From Leptoclinus maculatus (taxonomy: Eukaryota > Chordata > Actinopteri > Perciformes > Stichaeidae), in the NCBI GenBank assembly GCA_032191485.1, contig JAVDOI010000122.1, positions 248,001-312,000 of the forward strand: a stretch of DNA of 64,000 nucleotides, given 5' to 3'. The translations under genes were made by a program, and so were the position numbers. This document shows, in pieces, positions 22,974-33,904 of the stretch (position 1 is its first letter; each line of letters opens with the position of its first letter). Below the pieces are notes generated by a model. It made no database searches. It saw only the letters and a list, made by a program, of their open reading frames with translations, and was not told where the DNA came from.

Positions 22974-23719
22974 TTAATTGTAGGAATCAGTGATGCGCCT
23001 CATGCTCATGAACCTCATGCCGCTCATGCCCATGTCCCTGAAGTTCCTGTACTCTCCGGGCCTCATGTACATCTGCTTGCCTCTGTACTGGGGCTGCTCG
23101 TACATCAGCCAGTGGCCGTCCATCACGTTGCAGGATTGGCACTCGTTCATGCGGTAACGGTCCATGATGTTGTCACAGTCCTCCATCATCTCGTGACTCT
23201 GACCACCGAAGTTCTCCCTCTCGTAGATATTCATCCTGAACTGTCCTCTGTGCTGTTTTGAAGAAACAAGAGAAAAATGTTGATTATTTCAGAGATAAAA
23301 AAGGTATCACTCAAAGATTAACTTTTAAGGTCTGTTTTAAACCTACCATGGGGATCATACGGCAAGACTTGATGCAGTCCCTCATGCCCATCATACTCAT
23401 GTGGTCGGCGTACTCGCCCCTCCTCATGAAGTACTGGCTCCCCATGTAGTTGGTGCGGTCGTAGACCATGAAGCAGCCGCTCTCCACCCTGCAGGAGTGA
23501 CACCTGCTCAGGTTGGAGGTCATGTCAGAGCAGTCGCTCATGCACTCATAGGAGCGACCCTGGAAGTTCTTCTCCTCGTAGAAGATGATCTGAAAACAAG
23601 TAAATTATAATGTTTAGAAATAAAGCAATGAGGTGAATATGGTGACAGTCATTTTTGCTTATTACAAAAATAATTTTAAATAGTACCTTGCCCCTCATGT
23701 TCATGCTGGTGTTGCTCAT
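22974..23719 (-). CDS. crygm: gamma-M crystallin, gene 6
   Basis: Gamma-M crystallin of 184 aa. Exons: 23719-23687 (MSNTSMNMRGK; Ser replaces the usual Asp at residue 5), 23589-23347, 23252-22974 (stop TAA); introns 97 and 94 bp. Keys FYEEKNFQG, FMVYDRTNYMG, IYERENFGG, LMYEQPQYRG. Exon 3 begins with the FRMNIYER form also found in genes 7-11, but retains the long C-terminus SMRRITDSYN. It is thus intermediate between gene 4 and the 7-11 group. An ATTAAA signal is at 22936-22931. It directly follows the right breakpoint of the inversion, which lies about 790 bp beyond its stop codon. Confidence 0.95.
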
Positions 23720-23774
23720 GGTTGCTATAGATGTGCTGTTGCTGAACTGCTTGCCTATCTGGTTTAACCCTTTC

Positions 23775-23838
23775 CTTTTATACCTGACCAAGGTAAAGAA
23801 TCAGTGACCCCTCCCCCCCAGAACCCCATTACTCAGCA
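23775..23838 (-). promoter_or_regulatory. Gene 6 promoter: TATA box plus Maf half-site
   Basis: TATAAAAG at 23782-23775; TGCTGAGTAAT (minus strand) at 23838-23828. The CCAAT upstream is altered (GACAAATAGG near 23978), unlike the GACCAATAGG of the other units. Confidence 0.7.
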
Positions 23839-24006
23839 ACTTACTATTGAAGCCAACAGAATGCAGAGGTTTTGTGCATTTTTCAGGGGCTGGGTACCTT
23901 GTAGTCCATGACAACTGACACTGCATCTGTGATGCGTCACGAGGTCCTGACAAAAAGATTCCACGTGTTGCCACGTTGACAAATAGGAGCACAGAACTGA
24001 AAACAC

Positions 24007-27000
24007 GGTAAAGAGGGATGATGTTGGTCTTGCTCAGTGGAACTTTGAAAAATAGGTCAGTTATGTTGTCTTTCATTTTTATAGCTTTTACAATCTCAAG
24101 ATTATCAAACACACCGCTTCTGACACTATTGTTTGTTAACATTCTTGTTCTCGGAAGTCAGTCCCAAGAACATCTTTCCCTGTGACACCACGCAGCTTGT
24201 GAAAGCCAACGTGTAGTCTGTTGTGTTCAATCACGGCAAGAATTTATGACTCGAATCGCCTAATCTGACAAAGTGCCCATTTTAAAGACGCTGTATATAA
24301 AATTGGGGTTTTTTCTATTTCCTCTCAGCGGCTTTCAACATGGCGAGGGCTTAGCCGGTGGCTTGCAGCTAACATTGCTAACAGCGCAAACAGTGATAAC
24401 TATGGCAAAAACGTGTTGACAGAGCAAATACCTGAGGGGGAACTGGATGGTGGGCGCTATGCTTCTATGACATGGCTTCCGGCATTATCAACTGCAACCG
24501 CAGTATTGACGCAGAGCGGCGGCGGTCGTGAGCCAACCAATGTGGCACGCTCACATGCACTAAAAGCATGCACGGCCGGCCCGGCTTCGCCAACAAAGAG
24601 AAGCTCTGATACACACAGAAGGAGAGCGACTTCATTCTCTGCTCATGTCGACAATACTTCACTGTATCTTTAGCAAGTAGTTTTTTGCTGCTATATTAAT
24701 ATTCTGCACCCTGTTAATTGCACCTTTAACAGGGAAAAATGTTGTTTAGCCTGCATCCGGCATTAGAGCGGAAGTCGAGAAGAAACCTGGAAAAATATTC
24801 AGCAAACATACAATTAATAAGATAAGATAATCCTTTCATTAGTCCCACAGTGGGGAAATTTACAGGATTACAGCAGCATAGTGGATCGTGCAAACAAGAG
24901 ACATAGTAAAAAACAATGTATCAAAACAAATATTATAAATGAGTAATGAACAGTAAGGAACATTAACTAAGTAATCAAACTTATTCAAAGATTTAATGAA
25001 TACAGTTAGTATGAATTTAAGTATGAATATGCTTGGATACGTGTTTTGTTATTGAGAATCAGCTAAAAGTGTGAATTTTAGTTTAAACATTGTGTTTGCA
25101 TGATTCAGATATTATTGGCGATGTCAACTATCCCACGATGCACTGTTTAGTATTCACAAATTGAAATCAATTAAAATGAATATCATATGTTACATTGTCT
25201 TGTTTTATAATAATAATAATAACTAGAAAATTCCGCAAGAAATTTTGACAGTGTGGCTGCTACTGCCCGGAGACGTCGCAATATATATACACGGCAATAT
25301 TGCCGGAAGTATCGTTGAGGTTCAATTGAGATATCGCTTCTCTCTTTTCTGCATTATTGATTCATACTCTTCGATTGAATCTTGTGTTCGTGATGGACAG
25401 TCCACAAATGGCTCCCGTCATTTCTGTATTGGAGATATACATCTTTGTTTGAGATGCATACCTTTGAAAATTGCATTTCTGTATTTGTGATGGAAAGAGT
25501 TGAACTTAACAATTCTTAACATGAAACTCATTCTGAGCTTCATGTTAAGATACAGTTACTCTGTGGGGCTTTTATTTTGAAAGGGTGGGACTGGTTGGGC
25601 GAGAGAGGGGGAGAGGAGACATAATCATAATGTTTGACACATACACAGAGGTTATTAAATGACTGGAGGTCTAACAATGTCTTTGACTGAATATCGCCAA
25701 GTCATGTGTGTGTGTGTTTGTGTGTCAGTGTGTAGAGAGAGACAGAAAGAGAGAGAGAGAACGTGTGTGTGTGTGTGTGTAACTGGTTGCCATGGTGAGG
25801 ACACACCTGGTTGGAGAGGCAGACTGATTAAAAAAACGTTACAGTAAACAGTGATTTTGAACAAAACTCCTGCCTCCTTTTAACAAAAAGCAGATTGCCA
25901 AAATATTGGTAGCATGAGAGAGATAAGACTCTGCCGAACGCATTGATGTGGTTTTTATGTTTGTGGTGTTAAAAATGTGAGCTCCAGAGCAATATACAAA
26001 ACTGGTACCGTCTGCTTTCTTTGAGAAATTAGTGGTGAAATTTAACATGGAGTCTAATGGAGCAGTTGGTTGGAGTTCATGTCGCTCTGCGGCTCTTTGA
26101 CTCAAATGTGTAAGTCTGTTGGATTCCAATGACATCTGTGTGCGACCAGCACAACATTTCCAAGCTTTTTGGCCAAAAATGCTGTATAAAGAGTAAAAAT
26201 TGTGGGACTCGGTGCAATTTGTTCGTAAAAATCACAGAATACTTTTCCTGCTCTGCTCCACTCTGACAGTTATGTCATCACTCTAGCGCTGAACATTCCG
26301 TGCAATACACACCCATTATAAAATCTGAAATGGACCCAAAATGTTCCTGAAACTTAATCTGTGACTTCATGAAAACTGTGCTAGCTATCAAAATGCCCAT
26401 TTGGCTCAATAAAGTCCAGCGTTTTGTCAACGTTTTAAACTTCAAATCATTGTTCTACGTTAATATATGGCTAGTCAATATGGGCCCAAAGTTAAGTGTT
26501 TTTTAGCTCTCTTCACGCCAAAACCCCATTCAAGTGAATGTAGAATTTCTTTTCTGTTTTTCGCGATTTTTGGGAAAACCGCTGGGCAAATCTCTCTAGA
26601 AAATAGATAGCACACGATTCCCGATCAAGCCGCACGCTTTGATGTATGTTTTCCACAGGTGTTGGCAACGCTGTGTGAGGAGAAGCGTGGCAAACTTTCT
26701 GGCAGATAAATATATTATTATTCATCCCGATGGATTATATACAGTGTGATTTGGCACAGGCAGTTTTACTGCCTTTGTGCTACAAAGCCACACTGAATAA
26801 CTTTATTTATATAGCACCTTTAAAAACAGAGTTTACAATGTGCTTTGACAGACAAAGCAGCAAAAGCAAGGCAATGATAACAACAACAGAAAGCTCAACA
26901 GTGAGGCCCAACAAAGCACGACAACTAAGGTAAGAGTTAAACCCGGATAAAACAGTACAATAGATGAAACAGAAAAAGACAGTCGATACGATAAAAATAC

Positions 27001-27470
27001 ACTAATAAAATAAATAAAATAATTTAGTAAAATCAACAAATAAAAATAAAATAGTAAATATTCTTTTTTTAACTGCGGTAAAGAAAATGCAAGGAACCTT
27101 GACTCCAGACTGCAGTAGAGACTATCATTTTGTGTAAATTACACTGCATAGTTTCAAATTCAAACAATGAGGAGCTGGTGAGTCCGTAAATTTGTTGTTG
27201 ATAATATCCGCAGTGTTCCTTCAAAATACTGTAGAAACACTAGTGTCCTGAATATTTTAATAATACTAAAGGTTTATGTTATGGCCATCTATTATAATTA
27301 TTCCAAATGAGAATCTTGTATTTTCCATCAGTTTAGTATAACAGATATGAATCTAAATACTTTAATACCCACATGTGCCTCAGTCAACATTCGTACGGAG
27401 AAGGAGCCAGTCTAGGTCGGACATCAGAGCTAACGACATAGCAAATCTCAATGCTTCATCATTGTAGAAC
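24007..27470. repeat. 3-kb block, copy of gene 6 (full-length reference, about 3.46 kb)
   Basis: Flanked by AAAACAC on both sides (24000-24006, 27471-27477). In order: a GC-rich segment (about 24300-24610); an element edge CACCCTGTTAATTGCACCTT; the interspersed-repeat stretch AGTCCCACAGTGGGGAAATT (about 24809-24890); a region with the palindrome CGGCAATATTGCCG (25292-25305); a GT/GA microsatellite (25704-25780); a hairpin GCAC-AGGCAGT-TTT-ACTGCCT-tt-GTGC (26754-26780); and a retrotransposon-tail-like stretch CTTTATTTATATAGCACCTT (about 26800-26955). Short open frames recur in every copy but look like conserved noncoding DNA. Confidence 0.75.
26754..26780. repeat. 11-bp-stem hairpin within the 3-kb block
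   Basis: GCAC AGGCAGT, loop TTT, ACTGCCT TT GTGC. The inner 7-bp stem is perfect and the outer 4 bp pair across a two-base bulge. Copies in units 8-10 (e.g. 36278) have CAGTCAGTTGTACTGCC and lose pairs. It abuts the retrotransposon-tail-like stretch. Confidence 0.6.
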
Positions 27471-28131
27471 AAAACACTGCACCATAATAGCGGAATTAGT
27501 CGGAACATTTAACCATAATTTGAGTGAACTGACTTCAACTGCTAACTGTTTTAGGTCACTTCATGGTAATCTTAAGCTTGTACTTGCTGCTAGCAGTGCC
27601 CGAAAACAAATTTTAGGCTCAGTAATTAGATGTTTTCTTACCAAACAGGTAATTTGGAGTCGTAGCTGTATAAACTGACAATTGATATTGATAAAAAAAC
27701 AAGGCATGAATAGAGAAGTAATTTAAGCCAACATTAGTGGCTACCATTAGTTTAGTTAACTTCTCACAATATGACAATTTAGATGCCTCACTTGTTTATT
27801 TTGATTTCATTGTCAAACTTGAAGCATTGTTAACTAACCAGAATATTTGTCTGTCTTGCACAATCAAAGGTCTTGAAGTGCCTTTGTCTGTTGGGTTTAA
27901 CAGTCAAATGTACAGCTACATTTCTCAGCAGATTTAAAGCATTTTAGGATGAAAACATGCTTGCCAAAAGCTACTTGCTGTCTAAAAGAATTCTAATATA
28001 TTACATTTCATGAACCGTTACATATATTGTTTGTTATAAACTATTTCATTGTGACAGTTGGGCAATAAGCTTGACAAAAAGAAGTGCAGAAATTATTCAT
28101 TTAATTTGCATTTGATACATTCAGGAAACAT

Positions 28132-28871
28132 TTAGTTGTAGGAATCAGTGATGCGCCTCATGGACCTCATGCCGCTCATGCCCATGTCCCTGAAGTTCCT
28201 GTACTCTCCGGGCCTCATGTACATCTGCTTGCCTCTGTACTGGGGCTGCTCGTACATCAGCCAGTGGCCGTCCATCACGTTGCAGGATTGGCACTCGTTC
28301 ATGCGGTAATGGTCCTGGATGTTGTCACAGTCGTCCATCATCTCGTGACTTTGACCACCGAAGTTCTCCCTCTCGTAGATATTCATCCTGAACTGTCCTC
28401 TGTGCTGTTTTGAAGAAACAAGAGAAAAATGTTGATTATTTCAGAGATAAAAAAGGTATCACTCAAAGATCAACTTTTAAGGTCTGTTTTAAACCTACCA
28501 TGGGGATCATACGGCAAGACCTAATGCAGTCCCTCATGCCCATCATGCTCATGTGGTCGGCGTACTCGCCCCTCTTCATGAAGTACTGGTTCCCCATGTA
28601 GTTGGGGCGGTCGTAGACCATGAAGCAGCCGCTCTCCACCCTGCAGGAGTGACACCTGCTCAGGTTGGAGGTCATGTCAGAGCAGTCGCTCATGCACTCA
28701 TGGGAGCGACCCTGGAAGTTCTTCTCCTCGTAGAAGGTGATCTGAAAACAAGTTAATTATAATGTTTAGAAATAAAGCAGTGAGGTGAATATGGTGACAG
28801 TCATTTTTGCTTATTACAAAAAGATTTTAAAACAGTACCTTGCCCCTCATGTTCATGTCGGTGTTGCTCAT
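28132..28871 (-). CDS. crygm: gamma-M crystallin, gene 7
   Basis: Gamma-M crystallin of 182 aa and founder-like member of the 4.76-kb sub-family (genes 7-11). Exons: 28871-28839 (MSNTDMNMRGK), 28741-28499, 28404-28132 (stop TAA); introns 97 and 94 bp. Sub-family marks in domain 1: GRSHEC (His for Tyr) and YDRPNYMGNQYFMKRGE (elsewhere TNYMGSQYFMRRGE). It differs from genes 8-11 by QDHYRMN (they have QDRYRMN) and GMSGMRSM (they have GMSDMRSM). The first is a CGT-to-CAT change at a CpG. The 5' UTR is 11 bp shorter than in genes 4-6. ATTAAA at 28105-28100. Keys 3 and 4 are intact (IYERENFGG, LMYEQPQYRG). Confidence 0.95.
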
Positions 28872-28915
28872 GGTTGCTGTTGCTGAACTGCTTGCCTATC
28901 TGGTTTAACCCTTTC

Positions 28916-28979
28916 CTTTTATACCTGACCAAGGTAAAGAATCAGTGACCCCTCCCCCTCAGAACCCCATTACTCAGCA
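28916..28979 (-). promoter_or_regulatory. Gene 7 promoter: TATA box plus Maf half-site
   Basis: TATAAAAG at 28923-28916, 52 bp before the ATG instead of 63 because of an 11-bp deletion in the 5' UTR; TGCTGAGTAAT (minus) at 28979-28969. The 45-bp gap between the two is unchanged. Confidence 0.7.
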
Positions 28980-29147
28980 ACTTACTATTGAAGACAACAG
29001 AATGCAGAGGTTTTGTGCATTTTTCAGGGGCTGGGTACCTTGTAGTCCATGACAACTGACACCGCATGTGTGATGTGTCACGAGGTCCTGACAAAAAGAT
29101 TCCACGTGTTGCCACGTTGACCAATAGGAGCACAGAACTGAAAACAC

Positions 29148-32100
29148 GATAAAGAGGGATGATGTTGGAGTTGCTCAATGGAACTTTGAATAATAGGTCA
29201 ATTATGTTGTCTTTAATTTGTATAGCTTTTACAATCTCAAGATTATCAAACACACCGCTTCTGACACTATTGTTTGTTAAGATTCTTGTTCTCGGAAGTC
29301 AGTCCCAAGAACATCTTTCCCTGTGACACCACGCAGCTTGTGAAAGCCAACGTGTAGTCTGTTGTGTTCAATCACGGCAAGAATTTATGACTCGAATCGC
29401 CTAATCTGACCATTTTAAAAACGCTTATCTTTACATAGGAAGTAGTTGTTTGTTGCTATATTAATATTCTGCACCCTGTTAATTGCACCTTTAACAGACA
29501 AAAATGTTGTTTAGCCTGCACCCGGCATTAGAGCGGAAGTCGAGAAGAAAACTGGAAAAATATTCAGCAAACATGGAATTATTAAAATAAGATTAAATAA
29601 TCCTTTATTATTCCCACAGTGGGGAAATTTACAGGATTACAGCAGCATAGTGGATCGTGCAAACAAGAGACATAGTAAAAAACAATGTATCAAAATAAGT
29701 ATTATAAATAAGTAAATAACTAATAAACAGTAAGGAACATTAACTAAGTAATCAAACTTATTCAAAGATTTAATAAATACAGTAAGTGTGAATTTAAGTA
29801 TGAATATGCTTGGATACGTGTTTTGTTATTGAGAATCAGCTAAAACTGTGAATTTTAGTTTAAACATTGTGTTTGCATGATTCAGATATTATTGGAGACG
29901 TCAACTATCCAATGAGGCGCTGTTTAGTATTCACAAATTTAAATCAATTAAAATTAATATCATATGTTACATTGTCTTGTTTTATAATAATAATAATAAC
30001 TAGAAAATTCCACAAGAATTTTTGACAGTGTGGCTGCTACTGCCCGGAGACGTCGCAATATATATACATGCCAATATTGCCGGTAGTATCGTTGAGGTTC
30101 AATTGAGATATCGCTTCTCTCTTTTCTGCATTTTAGATTCATACTCTTGGATTGAAATGGACAGTCCACAAATGGCTCCCGTCATTTCTGTATTGGAGAT
30201 ATACATCTTTGTTTGAGATACATACCTTTGAAAATTACATTTCTGTATTTGTGATGGAAAGACTTGGACTTAACATTTCTTAACATGAACCTCATTCTGA
30301 GCTTCATGTTAAGATACAGTTACTCTGTGGGGCTTTTATTTTGAAAGGGTGGGACTGGTTGGGCGAGAGAGGGGGAGAGGAGACATAATCATAATGTTTG
30401 ACACATACACAGAGGTTATTAAATGACTGGAGGTCTAACAATGTCTTTGACTGAATATCGCCAAGTCATGTGTGTGTGTTTGTGTGTCAGTGTGTAGAGA
30501 GAGACACAGAGAGAGAGAGAACGTGTGTGTGTGTGTGTGTAACTGGTTGCCATGGTGAGGACGCACCTGGTTGGAGAGGCAGACTGATTAAAAAAACGTT
30601 ACAGTAAACAGTGATTTTGAACAAAACTCCTGCCTCCTTTTAACAAAAAGCAGAGTGCCAAAATATTGGTAGCATGAGAGAGATAAGACTCTGCCGAACG
30701 CATTGATGTGGTTTTTATGTTTGTGGTGTTAAAAATGTGAGCTCCAGAGCAATATACAAAACTGGTACCGTCTGCTTTCTTTGAGAAATTAGTGGTGAAA
30801 TTTAACATGGAGTCTAATGGAGCAGTTGGTTGGAGTTCATGTCGCTCTGCGGCTCTTTGACTCAAATGTGTAAGTCTGTTGGATTCCAATGACATCTGTG
30901 TGCGACCAGCACAACATTTCCAAGCTTTTTGGCCAAAAATGGTGTATAAAGAGTAAAAATTGTGGGACTCGGTGCAATTTGTTCGTAAAAATCACAGAAT
31001 ACTTTTCCTGCTCTGCTCCACTCTGACAGTTATGTCATCACTCTAGCGCTGAACATTCCGTGCAATACACACCCATTATAAAATCTGAAATGGACCCAAA
31101 ATGTTCCTGAAACTTAATCTGTGACTTCATGAAAACTGTGCTAGCTATCAAAATGCCCATTTGGCTCAATAAAGTCCAGCGTTTTGTCAACGTTTTAAAC
31201 TTCAAATCATTGTTCTACGTTAATATATGGCTAGTCAATATGGGCCCAAAGTTAATTGTTTTTTAGCTCTCTTCACGCCAAAACCCCATTCAAGTGAATG
31301 GAGAATTTCTTTTCTGTTTATCGCGATTTTTGGGAAAACCGCTGGGCAAATCTCTCTAGAAAATAGATAGCACACGATTCCCGATCAAGCCGCACGTTTT
31401 GATGTATTTTTTGCACAGGTGTTGGCAACGCTGTGTGAGGAGAAGCGTGGCAAACTTTCTGGCAGATAAATATATTATTATTCAGCCCGATGGATTATAT
31501 ACAGTGTGATTTGACACAGGCAGTTGTACTGCCTTTGTGCTACGAAGCCACACTGAATAACTTTATTTATATAGCACCTTTAAAAACAGAGTTTACAATG
31601 TGCTTTGACAGACAAAGCAGCAGAAGCAAGGCAATGATAACAACAGAAAGCTCAACAGTGAGGCCCAACAAAGCACGACAACTAAGGTAAGAGTTAAACC
31701 CGGATAAAACAGTACAATAGATGAAACAGAAAAAGACAGTCGATACGATAAAAATACACTAATAGAATAAATAGAATAATTTAGTAAAATCAACAAATAA
31801 AAATAAAATAGTAAATATTCTTTTTTTAACTGCGGTAAAGAAAATGCAAGGAACTTTGACTCCAGACTGCAGTAGAGACTATCATTTTGTGTAAGTTACA
31901 CTGCATAGTTTCAAATTCAAACAATGAGGAGCTGGTGAGTCCGTAAATTTGTTGTTGATAATATCCGCAGTGTTCCTTCAAAATACTGTAGAAACACTAG
32001 TGTCCTGAATATTTTAATAATACTAAAGGTTTATGTTATGGCCATCTATTATAATTATTCCAAATGAGAATCTTGTATTTTCTATCAGTTTAGTATAACA

Positions 32101-32227
32101 GATATGAATCTAAATACTTTAATACCCACATGTGCCTCAGTCAACATTCGTACGGAGAAGGAGCCAGTCTAGGTCGGACATCAGAGCTAACGACATAGCA
32201 AATCTCAATGCTTCATCATTGTAGAAC
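29148..32227. repeat. 3-kb block, copy of gene 7 (short type)
   Basis: AAAACAC flanks at 29141-29147 and 32228-32234. About 380-400 bp of the GC-rich segment is gone: AAAACGCTT joins ATCTTTACAT near 29426. Otherwise the order is as in gene 6's copy. GT/GA microsatellite at 30469-30540. Confidence 0.78.
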
Positions 32228-32888
32228 AAAACACTGCACCATAATAGCGGAATTAGTCGGAACATTTAACCATAATTTGAGTGAACTGACTTCAACTGCT
32301 AACTGTTTTAGGTCACTTCATGGTAATCTTAAGCTTGTACTTGCTGCTAGCAGTGCCCGAAAACAAATTGTAGGCTCAGTAATTAGACGTTTTCTTACCG
32401 AAGAGGTCGTTTGGAGTCTTAGCTGTATAAACTGACAATTGATATTGATAAAAAAACAAGGCATGAATAGAGAAGTAATTTAAGCCAACATTAGTGGCTA
32501 CCATTAGTTTAGTTAACTTCTCACAATATGACAATTTAGATGCCTCACTTGTTTATTTTGATTTCATTGTCAAACTTGAAGCATTATTAACTACCCAGAA
32601 TATTTGTCTGTCTTGCACAATCAAAGGTCTTGAAGTGCCTTTGTCTGTTGGGTTTAACAGTCAAATGTAGAGCTACATTTCTCAGCAGATTTAAAGCATT
32701 TTAGGATGAAAACATGCTTGCCAAGAGCTACTTGCTGTCTAAAAGAATTCTAATATATTACATTTCATGAACCGTTACATATATTGTTTGTTATAAACTA
32801 TTTCATTGTGACAGTTGGGCAATAAGCTTGACAAAAAGAAGTGCAGAAATTATTCATTTAATTTGCATTTGATACATTCAGGAAACAC

Positions 32889-33628
32889 TTAGTTGTAGGA
32901 ATCAGTGATGCGCCTCATGGACCTCATGTCGCTCATGCCCATGTCCCTGAAGTTCCTGTACTCTCCGGGCCTCATGTACATCTGCTTGCCTCTGTACTGG
33001 GGCTGCTCGTACATCAGCCAGTGGCCGTCCATCACGTTGCAGGATTGGCACTCGTTCATGCGGTAACGGTCCTGGATGTTGTCACAGTCGTCCATCATCT
33101 CGTGACTCTGACCACCGAAGTTCTCCCTCTCGTAGATATTCATCCTGAACTGTCCTCTGTGCTGTTTTGAAGAAACAAGAGAAAAATGTTGATTATTTCA
33201 GAGATAAAAAAGGTATCACTCAAAGATCAACTTTTAAGGTCTGTTTTAAACCTACCATGGGGATCATACGGCAAGACCTGATGCAGTCCCTCATGCCCAT
33301 CATGCTCATGTGGTCGGCGTACTCGCCCCTCTTCATGAAGTACTGGTTCCCCATGTAGTTGGGGCGGTCGTAGACCATGAAGCAGCCGCTCTCCACCCTG
33401 CAGGAGTGACACCTGCTCAGGTTGGAGGTCATGTCAGAGCAGTCGCTCATGCACTCATGGGAGCGACCCTGGAAGTTCTTCTCCTCGTAGAAGGTGATCT
33501 GAAAACAAGTTAATTATAATGTTTAGAAATAAAGCAGTGAGGTGAATATGGTGACAGTCATTTTTGCTTATTACAAAAAGATTTTAAAACAGTACCTTGC
33601 CCCTCATGTTCATGTCGGTGTTGCTCAT
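32889..33628 (-). CDS. crygm: gamma-M crystallin, gene 8
   Basis: Gamma-M crystallin of 182 aa; the predicted protein is identical to those of genes 9, 10 and 11. Exons: 33628-33596 (MSNTDMNMRGK), 33498-33256, 33161-32889 (stop TAA). Domain 1 has GRSHEC and PNYMGNQYFMKRGE. Domain 2 has GMSDMRSMRRITDSYN, where Asp replaces the Gly of every other array gene. It belongs to the 'A' half of the 9.52-kb dimer: its 3' flank shares GCATTATTAACTACC with gene 10, while genes 9 and 11 read GCATTGTTAACTACC. ATTAAA at 32862-32857. Confidence 0.95.
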
Positions 33629-33672
33629 GGTTGCTGTTGCTGAACTGCTTGCCTATCTGGTTTAACCCTTTC

Positions 33673-33736
33673 CTTTTATACCTGACCAAGGTAAAGAATC
33701 AGTGACCCCTCCCCCCCAGAACCCCATTACTCAGCA
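33673..33736 (-). promoter_or_regulatory. Gene 8 promoter: TATA box plus Maf half-site
   Basis: TATAAAAG at 33680-33673 and TGCTGAGTAAT (minus) at 33736-33726; short 5' UTR (TATA start to ATG 52 bp). Between them is a GGGGGGG run (minus) where gene 7 has GAGGGGG. Confidence 0.7.
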
Positions 33737-33904
33737 ACTTACTATTGAAGACAACAGAATGCAGAGGTTTTGTGCATTTTTCAGGGGCTGGGTACCTTGT
33801 AGTCCATGACAACTGACACCGCATCTGTGATGCGTCACGAAGTCCTGACAAAAAGATTCCACGTGTTGCCACGTTGACCAATAGGAGCACAGAACTGAAA
33901 ACAC

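Noticed and set aside
25704..25780. Arg/Glu/Cys/Val-rich translations across the GT/GA tracts
   Set aside because: They are translations of a microsatellite whose length varies between units.
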